From the NCBI GenBank assembly GCA_009773335.1, contig WRPF01000003.1:1-64000 (forward strand): a DNA stretch of 64,000 bases. The letters run 5' to 3'. Positions 7,980 through 17,395 of the stretch are shown here, piece after piece. The notes below the pieces were generated by a model. It was given only the letters and a program-made list of their open reading frames with translations, did not search any database and was not told the DNA's origin. How positions within the stretch are numbered: the stretch's first letter is position 1; the number at the start of each line of letters is the position of its first letter. This DNA comes from Caulobacteraceae bacterium (GTDB taxonomy: Bacteria > Pseudomonadota > Alphaproteobacteria > Caulobacterales > Aquidulcibacteraceae). Both the position numbers and the translations under genes were made by a program.

Positions 7980-8921
7980 CTAGGCCGCCAGTCCCCGCTT
8001 CGCGGCGAGATATTCGCGCTCGAGACGGTCCACGAGATCGCCGACCGACACCACTTCGCGCACGCCGCCGATGCCCTGACCGCAACCCCAGATGTCTTTC
8101 CAGGCCTTCTTGTCGGTGTTGCCGCCCGAACCGAAATTCATCTTGGACGGATCGCTTTCGGGGAGATTGTCGGGGTCCATGCCGGCGGCGATGATCGAGG
8201 GCTTCAGATAGTTTCCGTGCACGCCGGTGAAGAGGTTCGAGTAGACGATGTCCTCGGCGGAGGACGCCACGATCATCTCCTTGTAGCGTTCGTCGGCGTT
8301 GGCTTCCTGCGTGGCGATGAACGCCGAGCCGATATAGGCGAGATCGGCGCCCATGGCCTGGCAGGCAAGCACCGCGCCGCCGTTGGCGATGGCGCCGGAC
8401 ACGAGTAGCGGCCCGTTGAAGAACTGACGGATCTCCTGGATCAGCGCGAACGGCGAAAGCGCACCCGCGTGCCCACCCGCGCCAGCACACACGGCGATGA
8501 GCCCGTCAGCGCCCTTCTCCAGCGCCTTCTTTGCGTGCGGAATGTTGATGATGTCGTGCAGCACGACGCCGCCATAGGAGTGGATCGCATCGTTGATCCA
8601 CGTCTGCGCGCCGAGCGAGGTGATGACGACGGGAACCTTGTACTTCACGCACGCCTCGACGTCGTGCTCGAGGCGGTCGTTCGACTTGTGCACGATCTGG
8701 TTCACCGCGAAGGGCGCTGCGCCGGGATGGCCGGCGAGTTCGCCGGTGATGCGGTCGAGCCATTCATGGAGCACCGGGCCCGGCCGCGCGTTCAGCGCGG
8801 GGAACGAGCCCACCACGCCCGCCTTGCACTGCGCGATCACGAGGTCCGGCTGGGAGATGATGAACAGCGGCGAAGCCACCACCGGAATGCGCAGGTTCTG
8901 AAGGACGGGCGGCAGCGCCAT
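7980..8921 (-). CDS. Nitronate monooxygenase family protein (FMN)
   Basis: 313 aa TIM-barrel flavoprotein of the NMO/2-nitropropane dioxygenase family. Members oxidise alkyl nitronates such as propionate-3-nitronate, or act as enoyl reductases. The N-terminal RIPVVASPLFIISQPDLVIA segment, the VNQI strand, GADGLIAVCAGAGGHAG with the likely catalytic His at about 151, and the FMN phosphate loops LVSGAIANGGAVLACQAMGADLAYIGSAF are all visible. It is divergent from the methylmalonyl-CoA mutase gene across a gap of about 105 bp. The family is clear; the physiological substrate is not. Confidence 0.88.
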   Translation of the reverse strand: MALPPVLQNLRIPVVASPLFIISQPDLVIAQCKAGVVGSFPALNARPGPVLHEWLDRITGELAGHPGAAPFAVNQIVHKSNDRLEHDVEACVKYKVPVVITSLGAQTWINDAIHSYGGVVLHDIINIPHAKKALEKGADGLIAVCAGAGGHAGALSPFALIQEIRQFFNGPLLVSGAIANGGAVLACQAMGADLAYIGSAFIATQEANADERYKEMIVASSAEDIVYSNLFTGVHGNYLKPSIIAAGMDPDNLPESDPSKMNFGSGGNTDKKAWKDIWGCGQGIGGVREVVSVGDLVDRLEREYLAAKRGLAA

Positions 8922-9026
8922 GGAATTCCCCTTACGTCAACGTGAGACAAATCGTAGCCGACCATCCGGGCCGGGAGAAGCCATGCGCGACTTGACCCGC
9001 GCGTCAGCACGCCGCCAATTCCGCCC

Positions 9027-10910
9027 ATGACCAAGACATCCGGGCTCATGCCCCTCGCCGCCGACTTTCCCGACCAGGACGAGGCCCGCTGGCGCGCGCT
9101 CGCGGAAGCCGCGCTCAAGGGCGCGCCGTGGGATCGCCTCGTGGCGCGCACCGCCGATGGCGTGTCCGTGCAGCCGCTCTACCGCGAGACCGACATCGCT
9201 ACCGCGGGCGACCCTTCCGGCGCGCCGGGCCAGGCGCCGTTCGTGCGCGGCGGCCACGCGACGCGCGATGCCTTCCTCCCCTGGCAGATCCGCCAGAGCG
9301 TCGAGGCGCCCGAACCGGAGGCCGCGCAAGCCGAGGTGATGGCCGATCTCGAACGCGGCGCCTCCTCCATCGAACTCGTCGTCGATCCCGCGGGCGCTGG
9401 CGGCGTGAAGATCGCGAGCCCTGCGGACCTGAAGACCGCGCTCGATGGCGTGCTCGTCGATCTGGCGCCAATCGCACTCGATGCGGGCGCGGCGGGACTG
9501 GCGACGGCGAAGCTGCTCGCGGAATTTCTGAAAGACGCGGGCCCCGCCGCCGCGCCGCCGGCATTCAACATTGATCCCGTCGGCGCGCTGATGCGCGAAG
9601 GCGCGATCGCCGATGGCGCGCTGAAGGACGCCGCCGCCTTCGCCGCGACGCAGCGCGATCGCTTCCCGAAGGCCACGTGGCTGCGCGCCGATGCGCGGCT
9701 GGTGCATGAGGCGGGCGGTTCCGAAGCGCAGGAGATCGCGGCCGCCTTGTCGAGCGGCATCGCTTCGTTGCGCGCGCTCACGGACGCGGGCTTTCCCATC
9801 GACGACGCGGGCGGCGCCATCCTCTTCACCGTGTCGGTCGGCCCCGACATTCTCGTCGAGACGGCGAAGCTCCGCGCGCTGCGCCTCACGTGGGCGCGCG
9901 TGATGGAAGCCTCCGGCGCAAAGCCCGAGGCGCGCGCCGCGCAGATCCACGCGGTCACCTCGCGGCGCATGATGACGCGCCACGACGCGTGGACGAACAT
10001 GCTGCGCACCACGGCGGCGGCGTTCGCGGCGGCGGTGGGCGGCGCCGAGGCGATCACCGTGCTGCCGTTTACGGATGCGCTCGGACGCCCCACGCCCTTC
10101 TCGCGCCGCATCGCGCGCAACACCCAGCTCATCCTCATGGAGGAAAGCCACCTCGGCCACGTCATCGATCCTGCGGGCGGCGCGTGGTTCGTGGAAAAGC
10201 TGACGCGCGACCTCGCCGAGGAAGCGTGGAAGGAGATGCAGGGCATCGAGGCGCAGGGCGGGATCATTGCGGCGCTGACCAACGGCGTCGTGCAGCACGA
10301 GGTGGAACTCATCCGCCAGAAACGGCAGAAGGCCTTCGCCACGCGGCGCGAAAGCGTGACTGGCGTGACGGACTTTCCGTTGCTGGGCGCCGAACTACCC
10401 GCGACGCAGGGAGCGCGGGCCTTCAGGCCCGCAAGCGATGCGAGCCTGAAGGCTCGCGCTCCCGTTCTGTCTCCCATCCGCTGGGCGGAACCGTTCGAGA
10501 CGCTCCGCGACAAGGGCGAAGCCGCCAAGGCCTCCGCCTTCTTCGCTACGCTTGGCCCCCTCGCCGAATTCAGCGCGCGCGCGAACTTCGCGACGAACCT
10601 CCTCGCCGCCGGCGGCGTGGGCGCGATCGGTTCGGAAGATGTATACGCCGATGCAGCGGCGCTTGGCGCCGCGTTCGCCAAGAGCGGCGCGACAGTTGCC
10701 GTGCTCTGCGGCTCGGACGCGCGCTACGCCAGCGACGCCGCCTCCGCCGCACAGGCGCTGAAAGCTGCGGGCGCGCTCTGGATCGTCTACGCCGGCAAGC
10801 CCGCCGATGAAGCCGCGATGCGCACAGCGGGCGTCGATCAGTTCATCTTTGCAGGGCAGGACGCGCTTGAGGCGCTGAAGACGCTGCATGCGGCGTTGGG
10901 GGTGGTGTGA
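9027..10910 (+). CDS. mutA: Methylmalonyl-CoA mutase small (non-catalytic) subunit
   Basis: 627 aa. The small subunit partners MutB in interconverting succinyl-CoA and (R)-methylmalonyl-CoA and does not itself carry the cobalamin His. Mutase barrel features are visible: the early PLYRETDI segment, the substrate-domain FTVSVGPDILVETAKLRALR, the HDAWTNMLRTTAAAFAAAVGGAEAITVLPF region and IDPAGGAWFVEKLTRDLAEEAW. The C-terminal Rossmann-like domain has no DxHxxG motif, as expected. Residues about 461-480 (GARAFRPASDASLKARAPVL) are encoded by a complete REP-type palindrome doublet in frame, an unusual insertion that falls in the linker between barrel and C-terminal domain. Translation continues without a stop, so the gene is probably still functional. 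Confidence 0.93.
   Translation: MTKTSGLMPLAADFPDQDEARWRALAEAALKGAPWDRLVARTADGVSVQPLYRETDIATAGDPSGAPGQAPFVRGGHATRDAFLPWQIRQSVEAPEPEAAQAEVMADLERGASSIELVVDPAGAGGVKIASPADLKTALDGVLVDLAPIALDAGAAGLATAKLLAEFLKDAGPAAAPPAFNIDPVGALMREGAIADGALKDAAAFAATQRDRFPKATWLRADARLVHEAGGSEAQEIAAALSSGIASLRALTDAGFPIDDAGGAILFTVSVGPDILVETAKLRALRLTWARVMEASGAKPEARAAQIHAVTSRRMMTRHDAWTNMLRTTAAAFAAAVGGAEAITVLPFTDALGRPTPFSRRIARNTQLILMEESHLGHVIDPAGGAWFVEKLTRDLAEEAWKEMQGIEAQGGIIAALTNGVVQHEVELIRQKRQKAFATRRESVTGVTDFPLLGAELPATQGARAFRPASDASLKARAPVLSPIRWAEPFETLRDKGEAAKASAFFATLGPLAEFSARANFATNLLAAGGVGAIGSEDVYADAAALGAAFAKSGATVAVLCGSDARYASDAASAAQALKAAGALWIVYAGKPADEAAMRTAGVDQFIFAGQDALEALKTLHAALGVV
10410..10464. repeat. REP family 1 doublet inside mutA
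   Basis: Left half GGGAGCGCGGGCC(TTCA)GGCCCGC and right half GCGAGCC(TGAA)GGCTCGCGCTCCC are inverted copies around an 8-bp spacer. The same unit occurs at 29824-29889 and, as single halves, on both sides of the RAYT gene at 26.5-27.1 kb. Confidence 0.9.
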
Positions 10911-11281
10911 AGATGCCGCAAGTACTGCCCTATCGACCTGTCTCCACCGAGATCGATGCCGCTCTGAGCGTGTTGGAATCCGCCACGTCGGTCGATCGAA
11001 TTGCCACGGCGTATGCTGCCGTGAATGCTGAGGCAGGTCGAAGGGCAAAAAACGTCTTGGCTTTCTGCGCGATCGTCGGCGGCGGGGCCGCGATCCTGAT
11101 CGCTGTAAGCCAGTATTTTCAATGGCTACCGTATCCGGACTCGTGGGCCTATGCACTCCTGCCGATTGCCGCCATCACTCTCGGCAGCAACTTGTTGCGT
11201 AGCGACACGGCCAAGGACGACGCGCGCATCCACAGCGCTGTGGTCAAGTGGCGAAAGCAAATCAAACCAAGCCGTGTCTAG
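10907..11281 (+). CDS. Hypothetical membrane protein between the mutase subunit genes
   Basis: 124 aa, unrecognised. Two hydrophobic helices (VLAFCAIVGGGAAILIAVSQYF and WAYALLPIAAITLGSNLL) follow a 45-residue N-terminal segment and precede a basic tail. The GTG at 10907 overlaps the mutA stop (GTGA), which suggests translational coupling; an ATG at 10913 is the alternative start. It separates mutA from mutB, which are normally adjacent, and its lower GC and mixed codon use differ from the flanking genes, so it may be a late insertion. No function can be proposed from the sequence. Confidence 0.65.
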   Translation: MKMPQVLPYRPVSTEIDAALSVLESATSVDRIATAYAAVNAEAGRRAKNVLAFCAIVGGGAAILIAVSQYFQWLPYPDSWAYALLPIAAITLGSNLLRSDTAKDDARIHSAVVKWRKQIKPSRV

Positions 11282-11302
11282 GCGATTGTTCGAGATCCAC
11301 AA

Positions 11303-13456
11303 ATGATTCAGCTTCCAGACTTCTCCACCATTGACCTCCACAGCCCGCAAAAGACACGCGCACACGCTTCGCCGAAAGCCGAACCCTGGCTCACGCCAGA
11401 AGGCATTCCGGTGAAGAGCGTCTACACTGCCGCCGACCGCGCGGGGCTCGATTTCGTTGACGGGTTTCCCGGCATGGCGCCGTTCGGGCGGGGCCCGTAT
11501 GCGACGATGTACGTGCAGCAGCCGTGGACGGTCCGCCAGTATGCGGGCTTCTCGACGGCGGAGGATTCCAACGCTTTCTATCGCCGCAATCTCGCGGGCG
11601 GGCAGAAAGGCCTTTCCGTCGCGTTCGATCTCGCGACACACCGCGGCTATGACAGCGATCACCCGCGCGTTCTGGGCGATGTGGGCATGGCGGGCGTCGC
11701 CATCGATTCCATCTACGACATGCGCACGCTCTTCGCGGGCATTCCGCTCGACGAGATGAGCGTGTCGATGACGATGAACGGCGCGGTGCTGCCGATTCTT
11801 GCGCTCTACATCGTCGCGGCCGAAGAACAGGGCGTGGCGCCGCAGAAACTGGCCGGAACCATTCAGAACGACATCCTGAAGGAGTTCATGGTCCGCAACA
11901 CCTATATCTATCCGCCGACGCCGAGCATGCGGATCATTTCGGACATCTTCGCCTTCACGGCGACGAACATGCCAAAGTTCAACTCGATCTCGATCAGCGG
12001 CTACCACATGCAGGAGGCCGGCGCGACGGCGGACCTCGAGCTCGCCTACACGCTGGCGGACGGCGTCGAATATCTGCGCGCGGGGATCGCGGCGGGATTG
12101 TCGGTCGACAAGTTCGCGCCGCGGCTTTCCTTCTTCTGGGCGGTGGGCATGAACCCGTTCATGGAGATCGCCAAGATGCGCGCGGGGCGCCTCATCTGGG
12201 CCAAGCTCGTGAAGCAGTTCGACCCGAAGGATGAGAAGTCCCTCGCGCTGCGCACGCACTCCCAGACGTCGGGCTGGAGCCTCACGGCGCAGGACGTGTT
12301 CAACAACGCCCCGCGCACGGCCATCGAGGCGATGGCGGCCGCGTACGGCGGCACGCAGTCGCTGCACACCAACTCGCTCGACGAGGCGCTCGCGTTGCCG
12401 ACGGACTTCTCCGCCCGCATCGCGCGCAACACGCAGATCTTCCTGCAGAACGAAGCCGGCGTCACCCGCCCTGCCGATCCGTGGGGAGGCTCCTACTATG
12501 TGGAGCGGCTCACGCACGATCTCGCGGCGAAGGCGTGGGCGCATATCGAGGAAGTGGAAGCGCTCGGCGGCATGGCCAAGGCCATCGAACAGGGCCTGCC
12601 GAAACTGCGCATCGAGGAAGCGGCCGCCCGCACGCAGGCGCGCATCGACACGGGCGTGCAGAGCGTCATCGGCGTCAACAAGTTCCGGCTCGACGAGAAG
12701 GAAGACGTGCCGGTGCTGAAGGTCGACAACGCCGCCGTGCGCGTGATGCAGCTCGACAAGCTCAAGCGCCTGAAGAGCGACCGCAACGAGGCCGACGTGC
12801 AGGCGAAACTCGATGCTTTAACGGAAGCGGCGAAGGGCGACGGCAACCTGCTGGCGCTGGGCGTGGAAGCGGCGCGCGCGAAGGCCACCGTGGGCGAGAT
12901 TTCGCTCGCGCTGGAGAAGGTGTTCGGCCGCCACGCGGCGCGCATCCAGTCGATCCAGGGTGTTTACGGGAAGGAGGCGATGATGGCCGGCAAGGACGCG
13001 ATCGCCGCTGCGCGCGCGCAGACCGACAAGTTCGCCGAAGCCGAAGGCCGCCGCCCGCGCGTGCTCGTCGCCAAGATGGGCCAGGACGGCCACGACCGCG
13101 GCCAGAAGGTGATCGCCAGCGCCTTCGCCGATCTCGGCTTCGACGTGGACATCGGTCCGCTCTTCTCCACGCCTGAGGAAGTCGCGCGCATGGCCGTGGA
13201 GAACGACGTGCACGTGGTCGGCGTGAGTTCGCTTGCGGCGGGCCATCTGACGCTGGTGCCCGCACTCCGCGAAGCGCTGAGCAAGGAAGGCCGCAGCGAC
13301 ATCATGATCGTCGTCGGCGGCGTCATCCCGCCGGACGATGTGGCGACGCTGAAGCAGATGGGCGCGAGCGCGGTGTACCCGCCGGGCACGGTGATCGCGG
13401 AAGCGGCGCAGGATCTGCTGGGGACGCTGGGCGCGCGGCTGGGGCACGCGGCTTAG
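11303..13456 (+). CDS. mutB: Methylmalonyl-CoA mutase large (catalytic) subunit
   Basis: 717 aa adenosylcobalamin-dependent mutase, normal length. The catalytic barrel contains [55 protein letters not shown] and [19 protein letters not shown]. The C-terminal cobalamin domain carries [10 protein letters not shown] with His597 as the lower axial ligand (DxHxxG), followed by the usual GxSxL ([10 protein letters not shown]) and GG ([11 protein letters not shown]) motifs. Together with mutA and the meaB GTPase gene 4 kb downstream it feeds propionyl-CoA carbon into the TCA cycle. No epimerase or propionyl-CoA carboxylase gene lies in the window. Confidence 0.97.
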   Translation: MIQLPDFSTIDLHSPQKTRAHASPKAEPWLTPEGIPVKSVYTAADRAGLDFVDGFPGMAPFGRGPYATMYVQQPWTVRQYAGFSTAEDSNAFYRRNLAGGQKGLSVAFDLATHRGYDSDHPRVLGDVGMAGVAIDSIYDMRTLFAGIPLDEMSVSMTMNGAVLPILALYIVAAEEQGVAPQKLAGTIQNDILKEFMVRNTYIYPPTPSMRIISDIFAFTATNMPKFNSISISGYHMQEAGATADLELAYTLADGVEYLRAGIAAGLSVDKFAPRLSFFWAVGMNPFMEIAKMRAGRLIWAKLVKQFDPKDEKSLALRTHSQTSGWSLTAQDVFNNAPRTAIEAMAAAYGGTQSLHTNSLDEALALPTDFSARIARNTQIFLQNEAGVTRPADPWGGSYYVERLTHDLAAKAWAHIEEVEALGGMAKAIEQGLPKLRIEEAAARTQARIDTGVQSVIGVNKFRLDEKEDVPVLKVDNAAVRVMQLDKLKRLKSDRNEADVQAKLDALTEAAKGDGNLLALGVEAARAKATVGEISLALEKVFGRHAARIQSIQGVYGKEAMMAGKDAIAAARAQTDKFAEAEGRRPRVLVAKMGQDGHDRGQKVIASAFADLGFDVDIGPLFSTPEEVARMAVENDVHVVGVSSLAAGHLTLVPALREALSKEGRSDIMIVVGGVIPPDDVATLKQMGASAVYPPGTVIAEAAQDLLGTLGARLGHAA

Positions 13457-13489
13457 GCCCACCTCAGAAACAAAGCGCGAGCTTTGCCC

Positions 13490-14164
13490 TCAACCGCCCC
13501 GCTTGAACAGGAAGTCGATCAAGAACGGCAGGAACGTCGAAATGATCGTCACCCAAAGAACGATGCGAATTTCGCGGTTCGGGTGCGTAAGCCAGTGACG
13601 CACGTCATACCATTGCACCCGTCGTATGTAGATGTCGTACGTCCCCGCGATCTCTGTACCGCCCTCGTCGTCGTCCTGAGAGGCGTTGTTGAGACGAATC
13701 TCGTTGAGAACCTCTCCATCAAACTGCACGTGACCTTCCGGCACAGAGTAGCGCTTTGAGGCAAACTGCAGGTGCATCTCGCGTGTGACGAGGGGAAGCG
13801 GCTTTCCAGACTCGACAACCGTGACGACGTAGTATCGTGACGCGTCCTTCGCCAAATCTTGTTTTACGATGTCAGATTGGGCGCTTCCCTGCACATCGCG
13901 TTTGTGAAGCGCCATGTAGGTCTTGCTGTGTAGCCGCAAGAAATCCTTGTAGGTGTGTGGGCCGCCTTTGATCTTCACGCCCGAGAGCTTTGGTTTCTGA
14001 AAGATCCAAGTCGCACGCGCGATCCAGTACGCAACTAGTAGCGCGGAGAGCAGCAATATCAGAAATAGGCTACCTGTCTGCCACCCCATCGCGTGCAACG
14101 GCTTCACTGCGAGGGCCAGATATTCATCCCACGCGTGTCGGCCAACTTCTAGCCACTTGTCCAT
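13490..14164 (-). CDS. Hypothetical membrane protein, two TM segments
   Basis: 224 aa, family not recognised. One TM helix at about residues 30-50 (GSLFLILLLSALLVAYWIA) and one near the C-terminus (VLWVTIISTFLPFLIDFLF) enclose a roughly 130-residue soluble domain containing SRYYVVTVVESGKPLPLVTREMHL and GTYDIYIRRVQWYDV. The topology suggests a large extracytoplasmic or cytosolic domain tethered at both ends. It is convergent with mutB; a small perfect hairpin (CAAAGC-gcga-GCTTTG, 13473-13488) lies between the two stops. Its GC content is clearly lower than that of its neighbours, so it may be acquired. Confidence 0.65.
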   Translation of the reverse strand: MDKWLEVGRHAWDEYLALAVKPLHAMGWQTGSLFLILLLSALLVAYWIARATWIFQKPKLSGVKIKGGPHTYKDFLRLHSKTYMALHKRDVQGSAQSDIVKQDLAKDASRYYVVTVVESGKPLPLVTREMHLQFASKRYSVPEGHVQFDGEVLNEIRLNNASQDDDEGGTEIAGTYDIYIRRVQWYDVRHWLTHPNREIRIVLWVTIISTFLPFLIDFLFKRGG

Positions 14165-14223
14165 CGTCTCCCCCAGTCACCCCAAGCTCGAATAGATTGC
14201 TCTCCAAATCAAGTCAGAACCAC

Positions 14224-14277
14224 TCACCCCAACCCCAACTGCCGCAAAATGCTCCCCTGATCAAAATACACCCGCGC
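14224..14277 (-). pseudogene. 3' remnant of a second NTF2/SnoaL-like gene
   Basis: On the minus strand this stretch reads [17 protein letters not shown]-stop, nearly the same as the C-terminus of the intact gene 235 bp away ([17 protein letters not shown]-stop). The rest of the copy is missing; the sequence breaks off exactly at the CTCCCC repeat doublet. This is best read as a tandem duplication of the neighbouring gene that lost all but its last 17 codons. Confidence 0.7.
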
Positions 14278-14278
14278 C

Positions 14279-14457
14279 GCACGCCTCCCCTCCTCCGACA
14301 AATTGTCGGGGGAGGGGTCGGGGGTGGGGGCGCAGTGGTTCGACGGGACGCTCGCGTTGCGGGGCAGGCGCGATATTTCACTTTCAAGATCAAGTTCAAT
14401 CGAGCGGCCGGTCCCCCACCCCCGGCCCCTCCCCCACTCACGTGGAGGAGGGGAGAT
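14279..14457. repeat. CTCCCC/GGGGAG inverted repeat doublet
   Basis: Two GC-rich hairpin arms (CCTCCCCTCCTCCGAC... and ...GTGGAGGAGGGGAG) face each other around about 80 bp of spacer. The element lies between the intact NTF2-like gene's stop and the remnant of its copy, so it may have mediated the rearrangement. Confidence 0.7.
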
Positions 14458-14895
14458 TCAGTTGAGTCCCAACTGCTTCAGGATCGAACCCTGATCAAAA
14501 TACACCCGCTCGCAAACAATCTTGTCCGTCCCCTTCGCGAATTCGAACACCGCGCACATCTGCACGCGGAACGCCTTGCCGGTCGGCGCCACTTCGCCCT
14601 GCGGCGTCTTCAGCGGCCCGGTGTGCGTGCCGGTCAGCCAGAACTCCGCGACGATGGCGTCCTCGCTCTGGCGCAGGGCGATGATCTCGTTGGACTGGTC
14701 GGGGAACGGCGTGCGCGAGGCCTTGAAGTAGTGGCGCACCGCGTCCTCGCCGTCGAACGCGGCGCCTGAGCCGATGAGTTCGTAGCGCGGGTGCTGAAAC
14801 GTGGCGATCACGGCGTCCCAGTCGTGCGTGACCTCGAGCGCCATGTGGTCGCGGATGGTCTTCTCGCGGGCGGCGGCGAGGGCGGGTTCGGTCAT
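14458..14895 (-). CDS. NTF2/SnoaL-like protein
   Basis: 145 aa with the NTF2-like cone fold pattern: an N-terminal helix pair ([20 protein letters not shown]), [38 protein letters not shown], and alternating beta strands to the end. The family includes polyketide cyclases, isomerases and unknown-ligand proteins, so the reaction is not predictable. The start is set at the ATG at 14895, which has an AAAGGAG Shine-Dalgarno; a longer frame runs into the repeat upstream and is not real. A remnant of a tandem copy is found downstream. Confidence 0.78.
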   Translation of the reverse strand: MTEPALAAAREKTIRDHMALEVTHDWDAVIATFQHPRYELIGSGAAFDGEDAVRHYFKASRTPFPDQSNEIIALRQSEDAIVAEFWLTGTHTGPLKTPQGEVAPTGKAFRVQMCAVFEFAKGTDKIVCERVYFDQGSILKQLGLN

Positions 14896-14926
14896 TGGAT
14901 TCTCCTTTCGTTGATTTGGCGCATCA

Positions 14927-15050
14927 CTCTCCTCCCCCTGCAAGGGGGAGGTCGGGTGGGGGTCTGGTCGCGTGTCCCTCAAGTCTGGGTGTTTCCCTCA
15001 AATGCGGCGCCGACCCCCTCCTGCCTCCCCCTTTCAGGGGGAGGAAAGGT
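14927..15050. repeat. CTCCCCC repeat doublet
   Basis: CTCCTCCCCCTGCAAGGGGG and, 60 bp on, CCTCCCCCTTTCAGGGGGAGG form two hairpins in opposite orientation with shared GTCGGGTGGGGGT/ACCCCC flanks. It fills the divergent gap between the NTF2-like gene and the YbjQ-like gene. Confidence 0.7.
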
Positions 15051-15113
15051 TCGGCGCTTGAACGCACTTTCACGCATCCCCACATCCCCGCGCATCAGAG
15101 GAGACACGCGCCC

Positions 15114-15431
15114 ATGATCGTCACCACCACGCCGAACATCGAAGGCCGCCCGATCCGCGACTATCTCGGCGTCGTCACTGGCGAGGCGATCCTCGGCGCC
15201 AACGTCTTCCGCGACCTCTTCGCCGGCATCCGCGACGTGATCGGCGGGCGCTCAGGCAGCTACGAGGAAGTGCTGCGCGAGGCGCGCGACGCCGCGCTTT
15301 CCGAAATGGAGGCCGAAGCGAAGAAGCGAGGCGCGGACGCCATCGTCGCCGTCGACCTCGACTACGAGACCGTCAGCCAGGGCACCATGCTGATGGTGAC
15401 GGCGAGCGGGACGGCGGTGAAGCTGGGATAA
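15114..15431 (+). CDS. YbjQ/UPF0145 family heavy-metal-binding-like protein
   Basis: 105 aa, full length for the family. It has the typical start [20 protein letters not shown], the [31 protein letters not shown] core and the C-terminal [29 protein letters not shown]. The family forms small pentameric assemblies of uncertain role, sometimes annotated as heavy-metal binding. It is a single gene with a good GAGG ribosome site 8-10 nt upstream. Identity is confident; the function remains unclear in general. Confidence 0.92.
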   Translation: MIVTTTPNIEGRPIRDYLGVVTGEAILGANVFRDLFAGIRDVIGGRSGSYEEVLREARDAALSEMEAEAKKRGADAIVAVDLDYETVSQGTMLMVTASGTAVKLG

Positions 15432-15438
15432 GCCGTCA

Positions 15439-15502
15439 GGACCGCGCGTCTTCAGACGCGCATTTCCTTGCGGCAGTTGGCGCGTCTGAAGACGCGCGGT
15501 CC
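15439..15502. repeat. REP family 2 doublet
   Basis: GGACC followed by GCGCGTCTTCAGACGCGC, an 18-bp palindrome, is repeated in inverse orientation 18 bp away, ending GGTCC. A second copy of the same doublet is at 18353-18418, so the recQ-meaB pair is bracketed by two doublets. Confidence 0.9.
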
Positions 15503-15529
15503 ATTCGTTCCGGGGCTATACTCGGGCGG

Positions 15530-17395
15530 ATGAGTCTCCCAGCCCCCCTTCCAGATCCCCTCCTTCCAGATCCTTTGGCCCCCGCGCGCGACGTGCTGCG
15601 CCGCGTCTTCGGCCATCCGGATTTCCGGGGCCTGCAGGGCGACGTGATCACCGAAGTGCTCGCCGGGCGCGACGCGCTCGCCATTCTGCCCACGGGCGGC
15701 GGCAAGAGCATGTGCTACCAGGTGCCGGCGCTGCTGCGCGAGGGCGTGGCGGTGGTCGTGTCGCCGCTCATCGCGCTGATGCAGGATCAGGTGGCGACGC
15801 TGAAGGACGCGGGCGTCCGCGCGGGGCGTCTCGACTCCAGTCTGCCGCCGGCTGAACGCCTGGACGTGCTCGCTGCGCTCAGCGAAGGCATGCTCGATCT
15901 CCTGTACGTGTCGCCGGAAGGCCTGATGAGCGGCGCCGGCCTCGATCGGCTGAAGCACGCGAAGATCGCGCTCATCGCCATCGACGAGGCGCACTGCGTC
16001 TCGCAGTGGGGCCACGACTTCCGCCCCGACTATCGCAGCCTCGGGCGTCTCGCCGAACTTTTCCCCAACGTGCCGCGTCTCGCCGTCACCGCCACCGCCG
16101 ATCGCGAGACGCAGGCCGACATTCGCCGCCAGCTGAAGCTCGAACACGCGCGCACGTTCGTCGCCTCGTTCGACCGCCCGAACCTCGCACTTGCCGCCGA
16201 GCGCAAGGCCAATCCGCAAAAGCGCATCGTCGATCTCGCGCGCGAACGCAAAGGCCAGGCGGGCATCGTCTACGCCGGCACGCGCGATTCCACCGAGCAG
16301 ATCGCGGCGGCGCTCGAGAATGCAGGCGTGCGCGCCTTCGCCTATCACGCGGGTCTCGATGCGCGCCTGCGCGAGAAGCGCCAGCACACCTTCCAGAACG
16401 AGGACGACGTGGTGATGGCCGCCACCATCGCCTTCGGCATGGGCGTCGACAAACCCGACGTGCGCTTCGTCATCCACGCCGATGCGCCGCGCTCCATCGA
16501 AGCCTACTGGCAGGAAGTGGGGCGCGCGGGCCGCGACGGCGCGCCGGCGGACGGCATCGCGCTCTATGGCGCAGGCGACCTGCGCCGCACGCTGCGCTTC
16601 ATCGAGGAGGGTACGACCGATCCCGCCGTGAAGGCCGCGCAGGCGAAGAAGGCGCGTCAGCTCTTTTCGTTTCTCGACGGCATGACGTGCAGGCGCGCCG
16701 GCGTGCGGCGCTACTTCGGCGAGGAGAATGTCGAACCCTGCGGCGCGTGCGACGTGTGCCTTGACCCGCCCGCCTCCGTGGACGCCACCGAGTGGGCGGC
16801 GAAAGCCATCTCCGCCGTGCTGCGCACCGACCAGCGTTTCGGCCGCGCGCGCGTCATCGCGCACCTCATGGGCCGCCCCGCACAGAACGCCGCCGACGAA
16901 GCCTATGCATCCAAGACCACCTACGGCATCGGCGCGGACGTGGACGAGAACCACTGGAAGGCGGTGTTCGACCAGCTTCTGTTCGACGGCGTGCTCGTCG
17001 AGGGCGGCGAGGACATGCGGCCCGTGCTGCAGGTCGCCGACGACGAGGCGACGCGCGCGATTTTCCGCAAGGAGCGCGAGATACGCATCCGCGAGGTGGC
17101 GAAGAAGTCCGGCCGCCGTGACGTGGACGAGCGCCGCGCCGTCCGCGCGGCGAAGAAAGGCGTGACGCTCAACAGCTCGCCCCTGTTCACGCAGCTGCGC
17201 GCCTGGCGCCGCGAGAAGGCGGCGGAGCAGGATGTGCCGCCCTATGTGATCTTCCACGACGCGACGCTCTCGGCGATCGCCGACGCCAAGCCGAAGACGC
17301 TGCCGGACCTCGGCCGCATCTCCGGCGTCGGCGAAGCGAAGCTGAAGCGTTATGGCGCGGAGGTGGTGGCGCTCTGCATTCTGGAGGGCGCGTGA
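15530..17395 (+). CDS. recQ: ATP-dependent DNA helicase RecQ
   Basis: 3'-5' superfamily 2 helicase acting in recombination and fork repair. 621 aa, close to E. coli RecQ. The order is: motif [16 protein letters not shown], motif Ia [14 protein letters not shown], motif [20 protein letters not shown], motif III AVTATA, motif [12 protein letters not shown], the Zn-binding cluster ([24 protein letters not shown]), an RQC winged helix and a C-terminal HRDC domain ([20 protein letters not shown]). The GTG start of the next gene overlaps its stop. Confidence 0.96.
   Translation: MSLPAPLPDPLLPDPLAPARDVLRRVFGHPDFRGLQGDVITEVLAGRDALAILPTGGGKSMCYQVPALLREGVAVVVSPLIALMQDQVATLKDAGVRAGRLDSSLPPAERLDVLAALSEGMLDLLYVSPEGLMSGAGLDRLKHAKIALIAIDEAHCVSQWGHDFRPDYRSLGRLAELFPNVPRLAVTATADRETQADIRRQLKLEHARTFVASFDRPNLALAAERKANPQKRIVDLARERKGQAGIVYAGTRDSTEQIAAALENAGVRAFAYHAGLDARLREKRQHTFQNEDDVVMAATIAFGMGVDKPDVRFVIHADAPRSIEAYWQEVGRAGRDGAPADGIALYGAGDLRRTLRFIEEGTTDPAVKAAQAKKARQLFSFLDGMTCRRAGVRRYFGEENVEPCGACDVCLDPPASVDATEWAAKAISAVLRTDQRFGRARVIAHLMGRPAQNAADEAYASKTTYGIGADVDENHWKAVFDQLLFDGVLVEGGEDMRPVLQVADDEATRAIFRKEREIRIREVAKKSGRRDVDERRAVRAAKKGVTLNSSPLFTQLRAWRREKAAEQDVPPYVIFHDATLSAIADAKPKTLPDLGRISGVGEAKLKRYGAEVVALCILEGA

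Noticed and set aside
9179-10681. 500-codon open frame opposite mutA
   Set aside because: Ser/Arg/Pro-rich translation without motifs; an effect of high GC at third positions on the opposite strand of a real gene.
14279-15050. CTCCCC repeats considered as a CRISPR array
   Set aside because: Only two pairs of inverted arms with unequal spacers; no direct repeats, no leader and no cas genes. No CRISPR array is seen in the window.
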